From: Gammaproteobacteria bacterium
GTDB lineage: Bacteria; Pseudomonadota; Gammaproteobacteria; Magnimaribacterales; AG-339-G14
DNA length: 6,214 bases
Assembly (NCBI GenBank): GCA_002689405.1
Contig: NZFZ01000024.1
Coordinates: 1-6,214 of the forward strand
Reading direction: 5' to 3'
How positions within the stretch are numbered: the stretch's first letter is position 1; each line of letters starts with the position of its first letter. Positions 1 to 6,146 of the stretch are shown here, piece by piece. The notes beneath the pieces are model-generated. The model saw only the letters and a list, made by a program, of their open reading frames with translations. It searched no databases and was not told where the DNA came from. The translations under genes and the position numbers were made by a program.

Positions 1-1032
1 TCTGAAAATACAAAAAATGCTTTTTTTATTATCAAATCTACCGTACCCCCAGGTACATGTGAAGAGTTGTCATCAATGATCGACTCATCAAAGAATATCA
101 GTATTTCAATGTGTCCAGAATTTTTAAGAGAAGGCTCGGCAGTAAAAGATTTCTTAAAACCTGACAGAATAGTCATCGGTAAAAATCCTAACATCTCAGA
201 AGATCTTTTTTTAACTATTTTTTCTCCTTTTATAAGAGAAAATAAATCCATCATTTTTATGGATACACTTTCGGCTGAATTAACTAAATATGCCTCAAAC
301 TCTTTTTTGGCTACTAAGATAAGTTTTATGAATGAGCTTTCAATTTATGCTGACTTGAAAGGAGCTGATATTGAAAAAGTAAGGATGGGTATAGGGCTTG
401 ATAAAAGGATAGGTTTTGAATACTTGTACCCTGGATTGGGATTTGGCGGATCGTGTTTTCCCAAAGACATTAGAGCGTTGATTGATAATGCAAATGATGC
501 AAATCTGGATTTAAAACTTTTAAACTCTGTAATTGCAATTAACGATAATCAGGTAGATATTTTTACAAAAAAAATTACAGGATATTTCGAATCTGATGAT
601 CTATCTGGCCTAACAATTGCCATTTGGGGTGTTTCGTTCAAACCTAACACAGATGATATTCGTTTTGCTCCTTCGATTAAATTGATTAAAAATCTTCTAA
701 GTAAAGGAGCGGTAGTTAAAGCTTATGACCCTAAGGCTTTGAATAATTTAAGAGAAACAATTCAGCATAAAAATTTATCTTTTTGTCAGAATGCTTTCGA
801 TGCAGCTAAGGATTCAAACTCTTTAATTATTGCTACAGAATGGAAAGAATTTTTTAATATAGATTTTGAAGAGTTAAAAACTATTTTAAAAAATGCAGTT
901 ATTTTTGATGGAAGAAATATCTATGACCCTGATCTTTTAGCTCGGAAAGGATTTGATTACATTTGCATTGGCAGACCCAATAGAAAAAACATTATATCTG
1001 AGTACTCCAAGTCGTTGAATGTAGTAAAATAA
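1..1032 (+). CDS. ugd: UDP-glucose 6-dehydrogenase, 5'-truncated by window edge
   Basis: Oxidises UDP-glucose to UDP-glucuronate with two NAD+, a cytosolic step supplying precursors for capsule, exopolysaccharide or LPS sugars. The reading frame is open from base 1; the TTG at 67 is internal because conserved sequence (STVPPGT, residues 13-19 counted from base 1) lies before it. Visible motifs: CPEFLREG (38-45), AELTKYASN with the conserved Lys96 and Asn100, and GFGGSCFPKD with the catalytic Cys152 (codon 454-456). The Lys-to-Cys distance of 56 residues matches K204/C260 of characterised UGDs. The C-terminal UDP-binding domain follows, with WGVSFKPNTDDIRFAPS (about 209-225). The N-terminal Rossmann GxGxxG part, roughly 105-110 residues, lies outside the window, which implies a long-form enzyme of about 450 residues. 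GDP-mannose dehydrogenase is less likely because the cysteine motif is of UGD type. The stop lies 7 nt before phoB, so the two may be cotranscribed. Confidence 0.93.
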   Translation, partial: SENTKNAFFIIKSTVPPGTCEELSSMIDSSKNISISMCPEFLREGSAVKDFLKPDRIVIGKNPNISEDLFLTIFSPFIRENKSIIFMDTLSAELTKYASNSFLATKISFMNELSIYADLKGADIEKVRMGIGLDKRIGFEYLYPGLGFGGSCFPKDIRALIDNANDANLDLKLLNSVIAINDNQVDIFTKKITGYFESDDLSGLTIAIWGVSFKPNTDDIRFAPSIKLIKNLLSKGAVVKAYDPKALNNLRETIQHKNLSFCQNAFDAAKDSNSLIIATEWKEFFNIDFEELKTILKNAVIFDGRNIYDPDLLARKGFDYICIGRPNRKNIISEYSKSLNVVK

Positions 1033-1039
1033 TCTCATA

Positions 1040-1744
1040 ATGAAGAAAATTCTTGTTATTGAAGATGAAGAAGACTTAAATCAAACGTTAAGTTTTAATC
1101 TTGAAAACGAAGGTTATAAAGTTACATCTGCTTTTAAAGGGGCAGAGGCCTTAAAAATTTTAAAAGATTCCGATACCCCTGATTTGGTCATTCTTGACTT
1201 AATGTTACCTGATATTTCCGGCCTTGATATTTGTCGTCACATTCGTTCTCAAGAAGATCTAAAAAATATAAGTGTAATTATGGTGACTGCTAAAGGAGAA
1301 GAAGTAGACAGGGTAGTTGGATTTGAGTTGGGCGCAGATGATTACATAGTTAAGCCTTATAGCATTAGAGAACTCATGTTGAGAGTTCAGGCTCAGTTAA
1401 GAAGAAATAGTAACGATTCAGATAAAAATAAAGCTGCTGATGATGATAATGACAACATTACTTTTAAAGAGCTATTGATTGATACCAGCAAACACAAAGT
1501 ATTCCTTGGAGATGAAAAAATTTCTCTTACCGCAAAAGAATTTACTCTTTTGAAACATCTATTAACAAAGATAGATAAGGTTCAAACCAGAGATAATTTA
1601 CTCGATAAAGTATGGGGATACGACAGTTCAGTTACCACAAGAACTGTTGATACTCATGTAAAAAGATTGAGGTCTAAATTAGGAAAATACGGAGCCAACA
1701 TAGAAACCATCAGAGGTGTTGGATATATTTTCAACAAAGCTTAA
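1040..1744 (+). CDS. phoB: Phosphate regulon response regulator PhoB
   Basis: OmpR/PhoB-family transcription factor of 234 residues (E. coli PhoB has 229). When phosphorylated by PhoR it binds Pho boxes and recruits RNA polymerase. The receiver domain covers about 1-122: acidic pocket Glu8-Asp9-Glu10, phosphoacceptor Asp53 in VILDLMLP, switch Thr83 and Lys105 in KPY, the same numbering as E. coli PhoB. A very acidic linker rich in Asp/Asn (about 124-140) leads to a winged-helix domain (about 141-231) with SLTAKEFTLL, the recognition-helix region TTRTVDTHVKRLRSKLG and the wing IRGVGYIF. ATG 1040 gives the canonical MKKILVIEDE start, but no clear Shine-Dalgarno precedes it; coupling to the ugd stop 7 nt upstream is possible. 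phoR follows after 9 nt. The PhoB name rests on the domain match and on phoR next door; another OmpR-class regulator is unlikely. Confidence 0.93.
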   Translation: MKKILVIEDEEDLNQTLSFNLENEGYKVTSAFKGAEALKILKDSDTPDLVILDLMLPDISGLDICRHIRSQEDLKNISVIMVTAKGEEVDRVVGFELGADDYIVKPYSIRELMLRVQAQLRRNSNDSDKNKAADDDNDNITFKELLIDTSKHKVFLGDEKISLTAKEFTLLKHLLTKIDKVQTRDNLLDKVWGYDSSVTTRTVDTHVKRLRSKLGKYGANIETIRGVGYIFNKA

Positions 1745-1753
1745 TATAGCTTA

Positions 1754-3100
1754 GTGAAACTTTCTTTAAAAATTAGAATTTTTCTTTTGACCGTCTTTAC
1801 GGTCGTAGCCTCTTTTTTGATCAGCGCGGTTATTCTAAAAGGGAATGTACTCTTCAACGAGAATATTGTTGCGGGAATCATTTTGTTTGTGGTTCTTATT
1901 TTCGCTTCAGGAACAACTCTCTATAGGTTTTTACGAGACGTGGTCATGCAAGCTGCAAGAATAATTTCAGGACCCAATAATACCGAGGAAATAGATTCTG
2001 AATCGGCCTTTGATTCGTTGAGAACTTCTACAGCTGAGGTCCAAAGTGAATTACTAAATTATTCAAAACAATTATCTTTAGTCAGTAACTTGCTTTCTAG
2101 AATGGGACAAGGCGTTATTTTGGTAAATAAAAATTTAAATGTTATTTATTTTAACCAAACCATCGCAAAGGATTTTTTCCCTGAATTAAATATTGGCGAT
2201 GATTTATTCAAAAATATTTCTTATCCTGCTTTTAAAAAGTTTATAAAAAAAGCTTGGGAAAAAGATGAATATACAAAAGAAATCTCAGGCCCTAGAACAA
2301 TTAAAACTGTATATTTAGTTAGTTCACAAAAATTTTCTTCCGATGACCAGCTTCTGATTGTTTTCAGTGATATTTCTAAGTTAAAAAATCTAGAAAAGAT
2401 GCGCGGAGACTTTATTGGCAACGTTTCACATGAACTAAGGACACCAATTAGTGTTATAAAGGCCAATTCAGAAACTTTACTTGCAAGCAAGTTGATACAA
2501 GACAAAAACGCTATTGAGTTTACCAAGGCAATTCAATCTCAAAGTGAAAGAATGGCAACTATAGTTAACGAATTGCTCTCTATTTCCAGCATGGAATCTG
2601 GCGATTATCCTATCTCTTTAGATAAATTAAACATAAAAAATATTGTGGATTCTGCTCTAGAAGAATTACAGCCAATGACTGAAAAAGGCAACATCACTTT
2701 GGTGAACAATCTTAATCAGTGCACAAACATCATTGGCGATGAATCTGCTATGAAAATAATCATTTCTAATTATGTTAATAACGCAATAAAACATAGCCCT
2801 AAGAAATCTTCAATAGTCATTGATTGTGAAAAAGTAGACAAAGACTTTTGTAGAATAATGGTTAAAGATACTGGCTCAGGGATTGCTAAAAAATATAGAG
2901 AAAGAGTTTTTGAAAGATTCTTTAGAGTAGACAAGGGTAGGTCAAAAAAAATTGGCGGCACTGGACTAGGATTATCCATATCAAAAAACCTTGCATTAAT
3001 GATGGGTTATTCGGTTGGGGTAGATTCAAACGAACCCAAGGGCTCAATATTTTATATAGATGTCAAAACAGATCACGAAGCTTCCAAAGAAGTTGCTTGA
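1754..3100 (+). CDS. phoR: Phosphate regulon sensor histidine kinase PhoR
   Basis: Inner-membrane kinase/phosphatase that controls PhoB; 448 residues (E. coli PhoR has 431). Two membrane segments (about 8-29 and 37-58) are joined by a very short loop, so there is no periplasmic sensor domain, as in other PhoR proteins that read signals from PhoU/Pst. A PAS-like domain follows (about 108-210; GQGVILVNKNLNVIYFN). The HisKA domain has phospho-acceptor His226 in FIGNVSHELRTP. The ATPase domain has an N box with Asn343 (NYVNNAIKHSP), G1 DTGSGI (372-377), F box FERFFRVD (386-393) and G2 GGTGLGLS (401-408). All catalytic residues are present. The start is GTG at 1754, 9 nt after the phoB stop, without a good Shine-Dalgarno, which suggests translational coupling. 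The last nine codons plus stop overlap the end of ppx on the opposite strand. No pst or phoU genes are in the window. Confidence 0.93.
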   Translation: MKLSLKIRIFLLTVFTVVASFLISAVILKGNVLFNENIVAGIILFVVLIFASGTTLYRFLRDVVMQAARIISGPNNTEEIDSESAFDSLRTSTAEVQSELLNYSKQLSLVSNLLSRMGQGVILVNKNLNVIYFNQTIAKDFFPELNIGDDLFKNISYPAFKKFIKKAWEKDEYTKEISGPRTIKTVYLVSSQKFSSDDQLLIVFSDISKLKNLEKMRGDFIGNVSHELRTPISVIKANSETLLASKLIQDKNAIEFTKAIQSQSERMATIVNELLSISSMESGDYPISLDKLNIKNIVDSALEELQPMTEKGNITLVNNLNQCTNIIGDESAMKIIISNYVNNAIKHSPKKSSIVIDCEKVDKDFCRIMVKDTGSGIAKKYRERVFERFFRVDKGRSKKIGGTGLGLSISKNLALMMGYSVGVDSNEPKGSIFYIDVKTDHEASKEVA

Positions 3101-3960
3101 TTATCCAAAATTTTTTTTCGTACAAAACCATCACTGATGTTCCAGCTTGATCCATAAAACTTAGCCGTTTTAAATTTATTTTGAATAAATTCAAAGATAG
3201 AAGCAGCATGCTCAATGATATCCGCTCGATCAATAGGAAAATCGTATTCTTTAATTTTTTTTTCTATTGACGATTTTTTTAGAGTTTCTTTTATTTCTTT
3301 TATTTCTTCATAAGTCAAAAAGTCAGTTTCTTTTTTTGAAGCTTGAATAATTAACTTCGCATTACTTCCAACTCCAATAATGTTTTTAATTTGGCTTGTG
3401 CAAATATCTTTTAAAAACTTTTCAAGCTCTATCCAATTTTTTTTCTTATCTGTCTTTTTTAATATTCTTACTCCTCCAAGTTGAAATGATTTTATTTTTT
3501 CTAGTTTACTATCGGCTATATATATTTCAGTACTGCCCCCACCAACATCAACAATCATGCTCTGATGTTTTTTATGAGTTCTGTAATCAAAGTATTTAAG
3601 TAATGCAGCTTCTTCCTTGCCACTTAATATCTCTATTTCTAATCCTAAATCTTTCTTTATTTTTTTTATAATTTGAGCTTTGTTGGAAAACGTTCTCATT
3701 GCTGATGTAGCAAACAAGCCAATTAATTTTGCTTCCTTTTTTTTTGCATGCTTTTTAAGTTTTTTTAAAACTGAGAAAAATTCTTCATAGGTTTTTTCAA
3801 GCATTTTGCCTTCGTTAAAAGCATCTGTACCCAGCCTCAGGGAGACTCTCTTAAAAGTATCTAACTCAAGGTGTTCTTTATTGATAAGACGATATTGACG
3901 ATACTTAATAGCATTGGAACCAATGTCAATGCAGGATATTTTTTCAGAAGTTTTAGTCAT
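3073..3960 (-). CDS. ppx: Exopolyphosphatase, Ppx/GppA family, short form
   Basis: Ppx/GppA phosphatases release phosphate from polyphosphate ends or hydrolyse pppGpp; the sequence alone does not decide between them, but the upstream ppk2 favours polyphosphate. Numbered from ATG 3960 (295 residues): first phosphate loop DIGSNAIK (12-19), conserved ATSAMR (84-89), SGKEEA with the catalytic Glu pair (116-117), second phosphate loop DVGGGSTEI (138-146) and GVGSNAK (196-202). Only the actin-like ASKHA core is present; the C-terminal helical domains of E. coli Ppx (513 residues) are missing, as in other members of about 300 residues. An in-frame TTG at 3966 could add two residues, but ATG 3960 has an AAGAG 9 nt upstream and overlaps the ppk2 end as ATGACTAA, typical of coupled translation. 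The protein is strongly lysine-rich. Its 3' end overlaps phoR by 28 bp. Confidence 0.88.
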   Translation of the reverse strand: MTKTSEKISCIDIGSNAIKYRQYRLINKEHLELDTFKRVSLRLGTDAFNEGKMLEKTYEEFFSVLKKLKKHAKKKEAKLIGLFATSAMRTFSNKAQIIKKIKKDLGLEIEILSGKEEAALLKYFDYRTHKKHQSMIVDVGGGSTEIYIADSKLEKIKSFQLGGVRILKKTDKKKNWIELEKFLKDICTSQIKNIIGVGSNAKLIIQASKKETDFLTYEEIKEIKETLKKSSIEKKIKEYDFPIDRADIIEHAASIFEFIQNKFKTAKFYGSSWNISDGFVRKKILDNQATSLEAS

Positions 3961-4783
3961 CAGCAAAAACTCTTAAAGTTTTATATTGCTGATAGGATAA
4001 ATTCTCAAATGAAACTTTATTGATTTTGACTTTGTAGTTATTCAAACCTTCAGACCATTTCTTAGGTTTTGGTAAATCTTTGTCTGGATAATCGTATGCA
4101 TTAAGAATAAATCGTAAAGCACTTAAGATCGCAACTTTTTTATTATTAGCATTCAGTACTACCCAAGGCGCTTCTCGATACGATGTTCTTTTAAACATTT
4201 GTTCTTTATAAAGAGTGAAGGCATCCCATTTATCAAGCATCTTGAAATCATTTTCACTAATTTTCCAGTAAACCAACGGACTAGTCGCTCTTTTATCTAT
4301 TCTTCTTTGTTGGGTATTTTTTTCAATGGACAAATAAAATTTAAAAAACTCAACTCCGTCTTCAATCTGCTTTTGTTCCCAAGGAACAACATTCTTCATG
4401 AAATAGGTGTATTGACGTTTGGTGCAATATCCCATAGTTGCCTCAACCAATGCTCTGGTGTACCAGGATCTATCAAAAAAAACGAGTTCCCCAGTTTTTG
4501 GTAAATGTTTTTCATACCTTTTAAACCATTTCTTGGATTCTTTTTCAGATGGCTTGCCTAAAGCTACGAGTTTGCAATGATCTGGGATTAGGTATTTAGA
4601 AAGCACAGAAATGCTGCCTGTTTTTCCAGCCGTATCTCTGCCTTCAAAAACTATGGCAACTTTCCTTTTTGACTTGATAATCCAATTTTGCAGTTTTAGC
4701 AATTCAATTAAGAGTTTTCTTTTTTCTTTCTCGTACAGCTCTTCGTTGATTCTTTTGTAATCAGGAATATCAAACTCAATCAT
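3953..4783 (-). CDS. ppk2: Polyphosphate kinase 2 (PPK2 family)
   Basis: PPK2 enzymes transfer phosphate between polyphosphate and nucleotides, often using polyphosphate to make ATP or GTP; cytosolic. The 276-residue length fits the single-domain family. Visible motifs: Walker A GRDTAGKT (48-55) with Lys54, KPSEKESKKWFKRY (77-90), Walker B FFDRSWYTRALVE (102-114) with Asp104, and the lid QRRIDKRATSPLVYWKIS (159-176), whose arginines contact polyphosphate. The tail EAPWVVLNANNKKVA is also typical. The residue after the P-loop Lys is Thr rather than the Gly I expect in most members, a minor variation. The one-domain architecture and motifs suggest class I, but class and preferred direction (ATP-forming or polyphosphate-forming) cannot be fixed from sequence. 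ATG 4783 has no Shine-Dalgarno, and a promoter sits immediately upstream, so the mRNA may be leaderless. It is first gene of an operon with ppx and is divergent from the porin. Confidence 0.92.
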   Translation of the reverse strand: MIEFDIPDYKRINEELYEKEKRKLLIELLKLQNWIIKSKRKVAIVFEGRDTAGKTGSISVLSKYLIPDHCKLVALGKPSEKESKKWFKRYEKHLPKTGELVFFDRSWYTRALVEATMGYCTKRQYTYFMKNVVPWEQKQIEDGVEFFKFYLSIEKNTQQRRIDKRATSPLVYWKISENDFKMLDKWDAFTLYKEQMFKRTSYREAPWVVLNANNKKVAILSALRFILNAYDYPDKDLPKPKKWSEGLNNYKVKINKVSFENLSYQQYKTLRVFADD

Positions 4784-4789
4784 AAAATG

Positions 4790-4818
4790 ATTGTATTTAA
4801 CTGAATATAAATAATCAA
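4790..4818 (-). promoter_or_regulatory. Predicted sigma-70 promoter of ppk2-ppx
   Basis: On the minus strand, TTGATT (4818-4813) and TACAAT (4795-4790) are separated by exactly 17 bp. Seven bases beyond the -10 lies 4783, the A of the ppk2 ATG, so a transcript from here would have no 5' leader, in line with the missing Shine-Dalgarno. An alternative -10, TATATT (4809-4804), would give a leader of about 14 nt but has only a poor -35. Prediction by eye. Confidence 0.5.
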
Positions 4819-4819
4819 A

Positions 4820-4848
4820 TTGTCACAAAGAAGTCACAAAAATATCAA
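4820..4848 (+). promoter_or_regulatory. Probable PhoB operator (Pho box) upstream of the porin
   Basis: TTGTCAC (4820-4826) and AAGTCAC (4831-4837) are direct repeats in 11-bp phase with A-rich spacers, followed by a weaker third unit ATATCAA (4842-4848) that keeps TCA in phase. The E. coli Pho box is two CTGTCAT-like 7-mers spaced by 4 AT-rich bases, which is this architecture. The orientation points toward the porin. The site abuts the -35 of the divergent ppk2 promoter, so PhoB could affect both. No -10 at the usual E. coli distance (about 10 bp downstream) is convincing. Confidence 0.68.
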
Positions 4849-4857
4849 AGAAATTAC

Positions 4858-4871
4858 TTGATCTGTATCAA
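4858..4871 (+). promoter_or_regulatory. FNR/ANR-type dyad in the porin leader
   Basis: TTGAT-CTGT-ATCAA is a perfect match to the FNR consensus TTGAT-N4-ATCAA. It lies between the Pho-box repeats and the porin start codon, centred at 4864.5. Possible porin -10 elements are TAATTT (4877-4882) and TACCAT (4891-4896), both imperfect; with the latter the dyad would sit near -38, close to but not exactly the class II activator position (-41.5). With the former it would overlap the core promoter and more likely repress. No FNR/CRP-family gene is in the window, so the binding protein is unknown. Confidence 0.45.
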
Positions 4872-4916
4872 ATTTGTAATTTTCTTAGTCTACCATTCTT
4901 CGAATTATTAATTCAT

Positions 4917-4922
4917 AAGGAG
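4917..4922 (+). promoter_or_regulatory. Strong ribosome binding site of the porin
   Basis: AAGGAG lies 8 nt before ATG 4931 and fixes that start. It is the only near-consensus Shine-Dalgarno among the genes whose starts are visible, as expected for an abundant outer-membrane protein. Confidence 0.85.
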
Positions 4923-4930
4923 AACATTAC

Positions 4931-5881
4931 ATGAATAAATTTAAAGCAATATTTGTATCAGCCTTAGTTCTGATATCAATGAGTGCAATATCAGCTCCAA
5001 AAGTTTACGGTAAATTAAATATTGCTGTTAACAACGACGGATCTGACGGTGTTAATGAGAAAGAGATAGATCTTGTGAGCAATGCTTCAAGAATTGGTTT
5101 TAAAGGTAAGGTCGACATGAAAAATGGTTTGACTGGAATCTATAAAATTGAATATGAAGTAGACATTACTAACGACAATACTAAAAGTAAGGCTTTCAAC
5201 CAAAGAAATTCTTTTGTTGGTTTGAAAGGCGGCTTCGGTACTATAAAGTTAGGTACTCACGATACGCCTTTAAAATTAGCTCAATTGAAAGCTGATCTAT
5301 TTAATGACCTAAAAGGTGATATCAAAAACATGACCGATGGAGAAAACCGAATTGGCTCATTCGTCGGATATGATTCTCCTGTATTCGGTGGCGGAGTAAG
5401 TATTTCAGTAGGTGTTGGTAAAGGTAAAGATGATGAAGTAGCTAACACTGATTTAGATGGTGAATTCGGAACAAACCTGTCAGCATCACTAAAATACGAT
5501 ATTGATGTCATTCAATTTGTACTGGCTACCGAAAAAGCATCCATCAAAGGTTATGACCATAACAGATTAGGTATGATGATACCTGCCGGTCCAGTAACTA
5601 TTGGTCTAATTCATACTACTACCGAATCTACCGTTGGTAATTCCAAAGATTACGATGCAACTACTATCAGTATCGCTGGAAAAGTAGCAGACGGAAAAGG
5701 TAAGGTAAAATTTCAGTATGGTACTTCCGACAAATCTGACGGTCTAACTCAAACTCAGCTTGGATATGATCACAAACTCTTTAAGAAGTTTAAGATCTTT
5801 GCATATCACACAATTCGCTCAGTGGACGCTGCGAATAGTGACAAAGCATACACAGGTGTTGGAGTAGAGTATAAATTTTAA
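4931..5881 (+). CDS. Outer-membrane general porin (Gram-negative porin family)
   Basis: Predicted trimeric beta-barrel diffusion channel in the outer membrane; 316 residues. A signal peptide is clear: basic MNKFK, a hydrophobic core (6-18), and probable cleavage after Ser21 or Ala22, leaving a mature start near APKVYGKLNIAV. Alternating beta-strand patterns recur (SRIGFKGKVDM, GIYKIEYEVD, FVGLKGGFGTIKLG, VSISVGVG, TGVGVEYKF). The region about 117-137, before GSFVGYDSPVFGGG, may be the constriction loop L3. The protein ends in YKF, the C-terminal Phe signal read by the BAM complex. It has a strong ribosome binding site and its own intrinsic terminator, so it is probably a single-gene transcript. 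The Pho-box repeats upstream and the neighbouring phosphate genes suggest a phosphate-starvation porin analogous in role to PhoE or OprP, but the sequence does not identify it as either; solute selectivity is unknown. Confidence 0.85.
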   Translation: MNKFKAIFVSALVLISMSAISAPKVYGKLNIAVNNDGSDGVNEKEIDLVSNASRIGFKGKVDMKNGLTGIYKIEYEVDITNDNTKSKAFNQRNSFVGLKGGFGTIKLGTHDTPLKLAQLKADLFNDLKGDIKNMTDGENRIGSFVGYDSPVFGGGVSISVGVGKGKDDEVANTDLDGEFGTNLSASLKYDIDVIQFVLATEKASIKGYDHNRLGMMIPAGPVTIGLIHTTTESTVGNSKDYDATTISIAGKVADGKGKVKFQYGTSDKSDGLTQTQLGYDHKLFKKFKIFAYHTIRSVDAANSDKAYTGVGVEYKF

Positions 5882-5914
5882 TCATCTCTCTTTATAAGGT
5901 TAAAATTAAAGAGT

Positions 5915-5951
5915 AGGGCCTAATCAGAAATGGTTGGGCCCTTTTCTTTTA
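5915..5951 (+). terminator. Rho-independent terminator of the porin gene
   Basis: The stem pairs 5915-5925 (AGGGCCTAATC) with 5932-5942 (GGTTGGGCCCT): 11 pairs including two G-U wobbles, with the six-base loop AGAAAT. A T-rich tail, TTTTCTTTTAT, follows from 5942. It starts 33 nt after the porin stop and separates the porin from the MIP gene. Confidence 0.9.
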
Positions 5952-6053
5952 TATGAAAAGGCTATAAGTGGCTAATAGAATTAGAAGATTACTCCAGGCT
6001 AAGAATGACCCAAAGAATAAGGTTGAAAATAATTTTTTTACTCTTAATTCCAT

Positions 6054-6082
6054 GTGTCAATTATGTGACATAAATGTGTCTT
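6054..6082 (+). promoter_or_regulatory. Probable PhoB operator upstream of the MIP channel gene
   Basis: Three direct repeats in exact 11-bp phase: GTGTCAA (6054-6060), GTGACAT (6065-6071) and GTGTCTT (6076-6082), each preceded by AT and separated by AT-rich 4-mers. The phase and the TGTCA core fit the Pho box; each unit has one to three mismatches to CTGTCAT. The first two units also form a dyad, TGTCA-N6-TGACA (6055-6070), so a different dimeric regulator is a competing reading. It ends 64 nt before ATG 6147. Confidence 0.62.
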
Positions 6083-6112
6083 TTACAAGTCTTAATTGCG
6101 AAATACTATACT
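6082..6112 (+). promoter_or_regulatory. Possible promoter of the MIP channel gene
   Basis: TATACT (6107-6112) matches the -10 consensus at five of six positions and would start transcription near 6119, giving a leader of about 28 nt. The only -35-like hexamer, TTTACA (6082-6087), is 19 bp upstream, longer than ideal, which fits an activator-dependent promoter. The -10 is 24 bp beyond the last Pho-box unit, farther than the roughly 10 bp usual in E. coli. Confidence 0.4.
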
Positions 6113-6146
6113 AATTTAAAAATAAAGAAAAATTTTATAAGAATTA

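Noticed and set aside
968..998. Possible internal phoB promoter TTGGCA ... TATATC in the end of ugd.
   Set aside because: The spacing is 19 bp and the -10 is weak (four of six); no Pho box is nearby. It is not distinguishable from AT-rich background.
67..1032. Starting the dehydrogenase at TTG 67.
   Set aside because: The frame is open to base 1 and encodes the conserved STVPPGT motif upstream, so TTG 67 is internal.
2221..2979. Two minus-strand ORFs inside phoR (2221-2526 and 2770-2979).
   Set aside because: Both are shadows of the HisKA and ATPase coding sequence with no recognisable protein features.
3077..3118. GAAGCTTC palindrome (3077-3084) followed by a T8 run (3111-3118) as a phoR terminator.
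   Set aside because: The palindrome cannot form a useful loop, and the T run is 26 bases away from it. It is not an intrinsic terminator.
3396..3599. Hydrophobic plus-strand ORF of 67 codons that looks like a small membrane protein.
   Set aside because: It lies wholly antisense to ppx, and its Phe/Leu richness is the complement of the Lys-rich ppx codons. There is no sign of its own start signals.
4199..4504. Plus-strand ORF of 101 codons inside ppk2.
   Set aside because: It is antisense to the conserved PPK2 core, and its composition is explained by that gene; no family resemblance seen.
5281..5511. Minus-strand ORF inside the porin gene.
   Set aside because: It is an antisense shadow of a well-supported porin with signal peptide and terminal Phe.
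5968..6114. Small GTG-start ORF of 48 codons (begins MANRIRRLLQ, contains CQLC) with AAAAGG 6 nt upstream.
   Set aside because: I do not recognise the product. The ORF starts just after the porin terminator with no promoter seen, and it runs through the Pho-box repeats and the MIP -10. That fits noncoding leader better; conservation of the peptide in relatives would reopen it.
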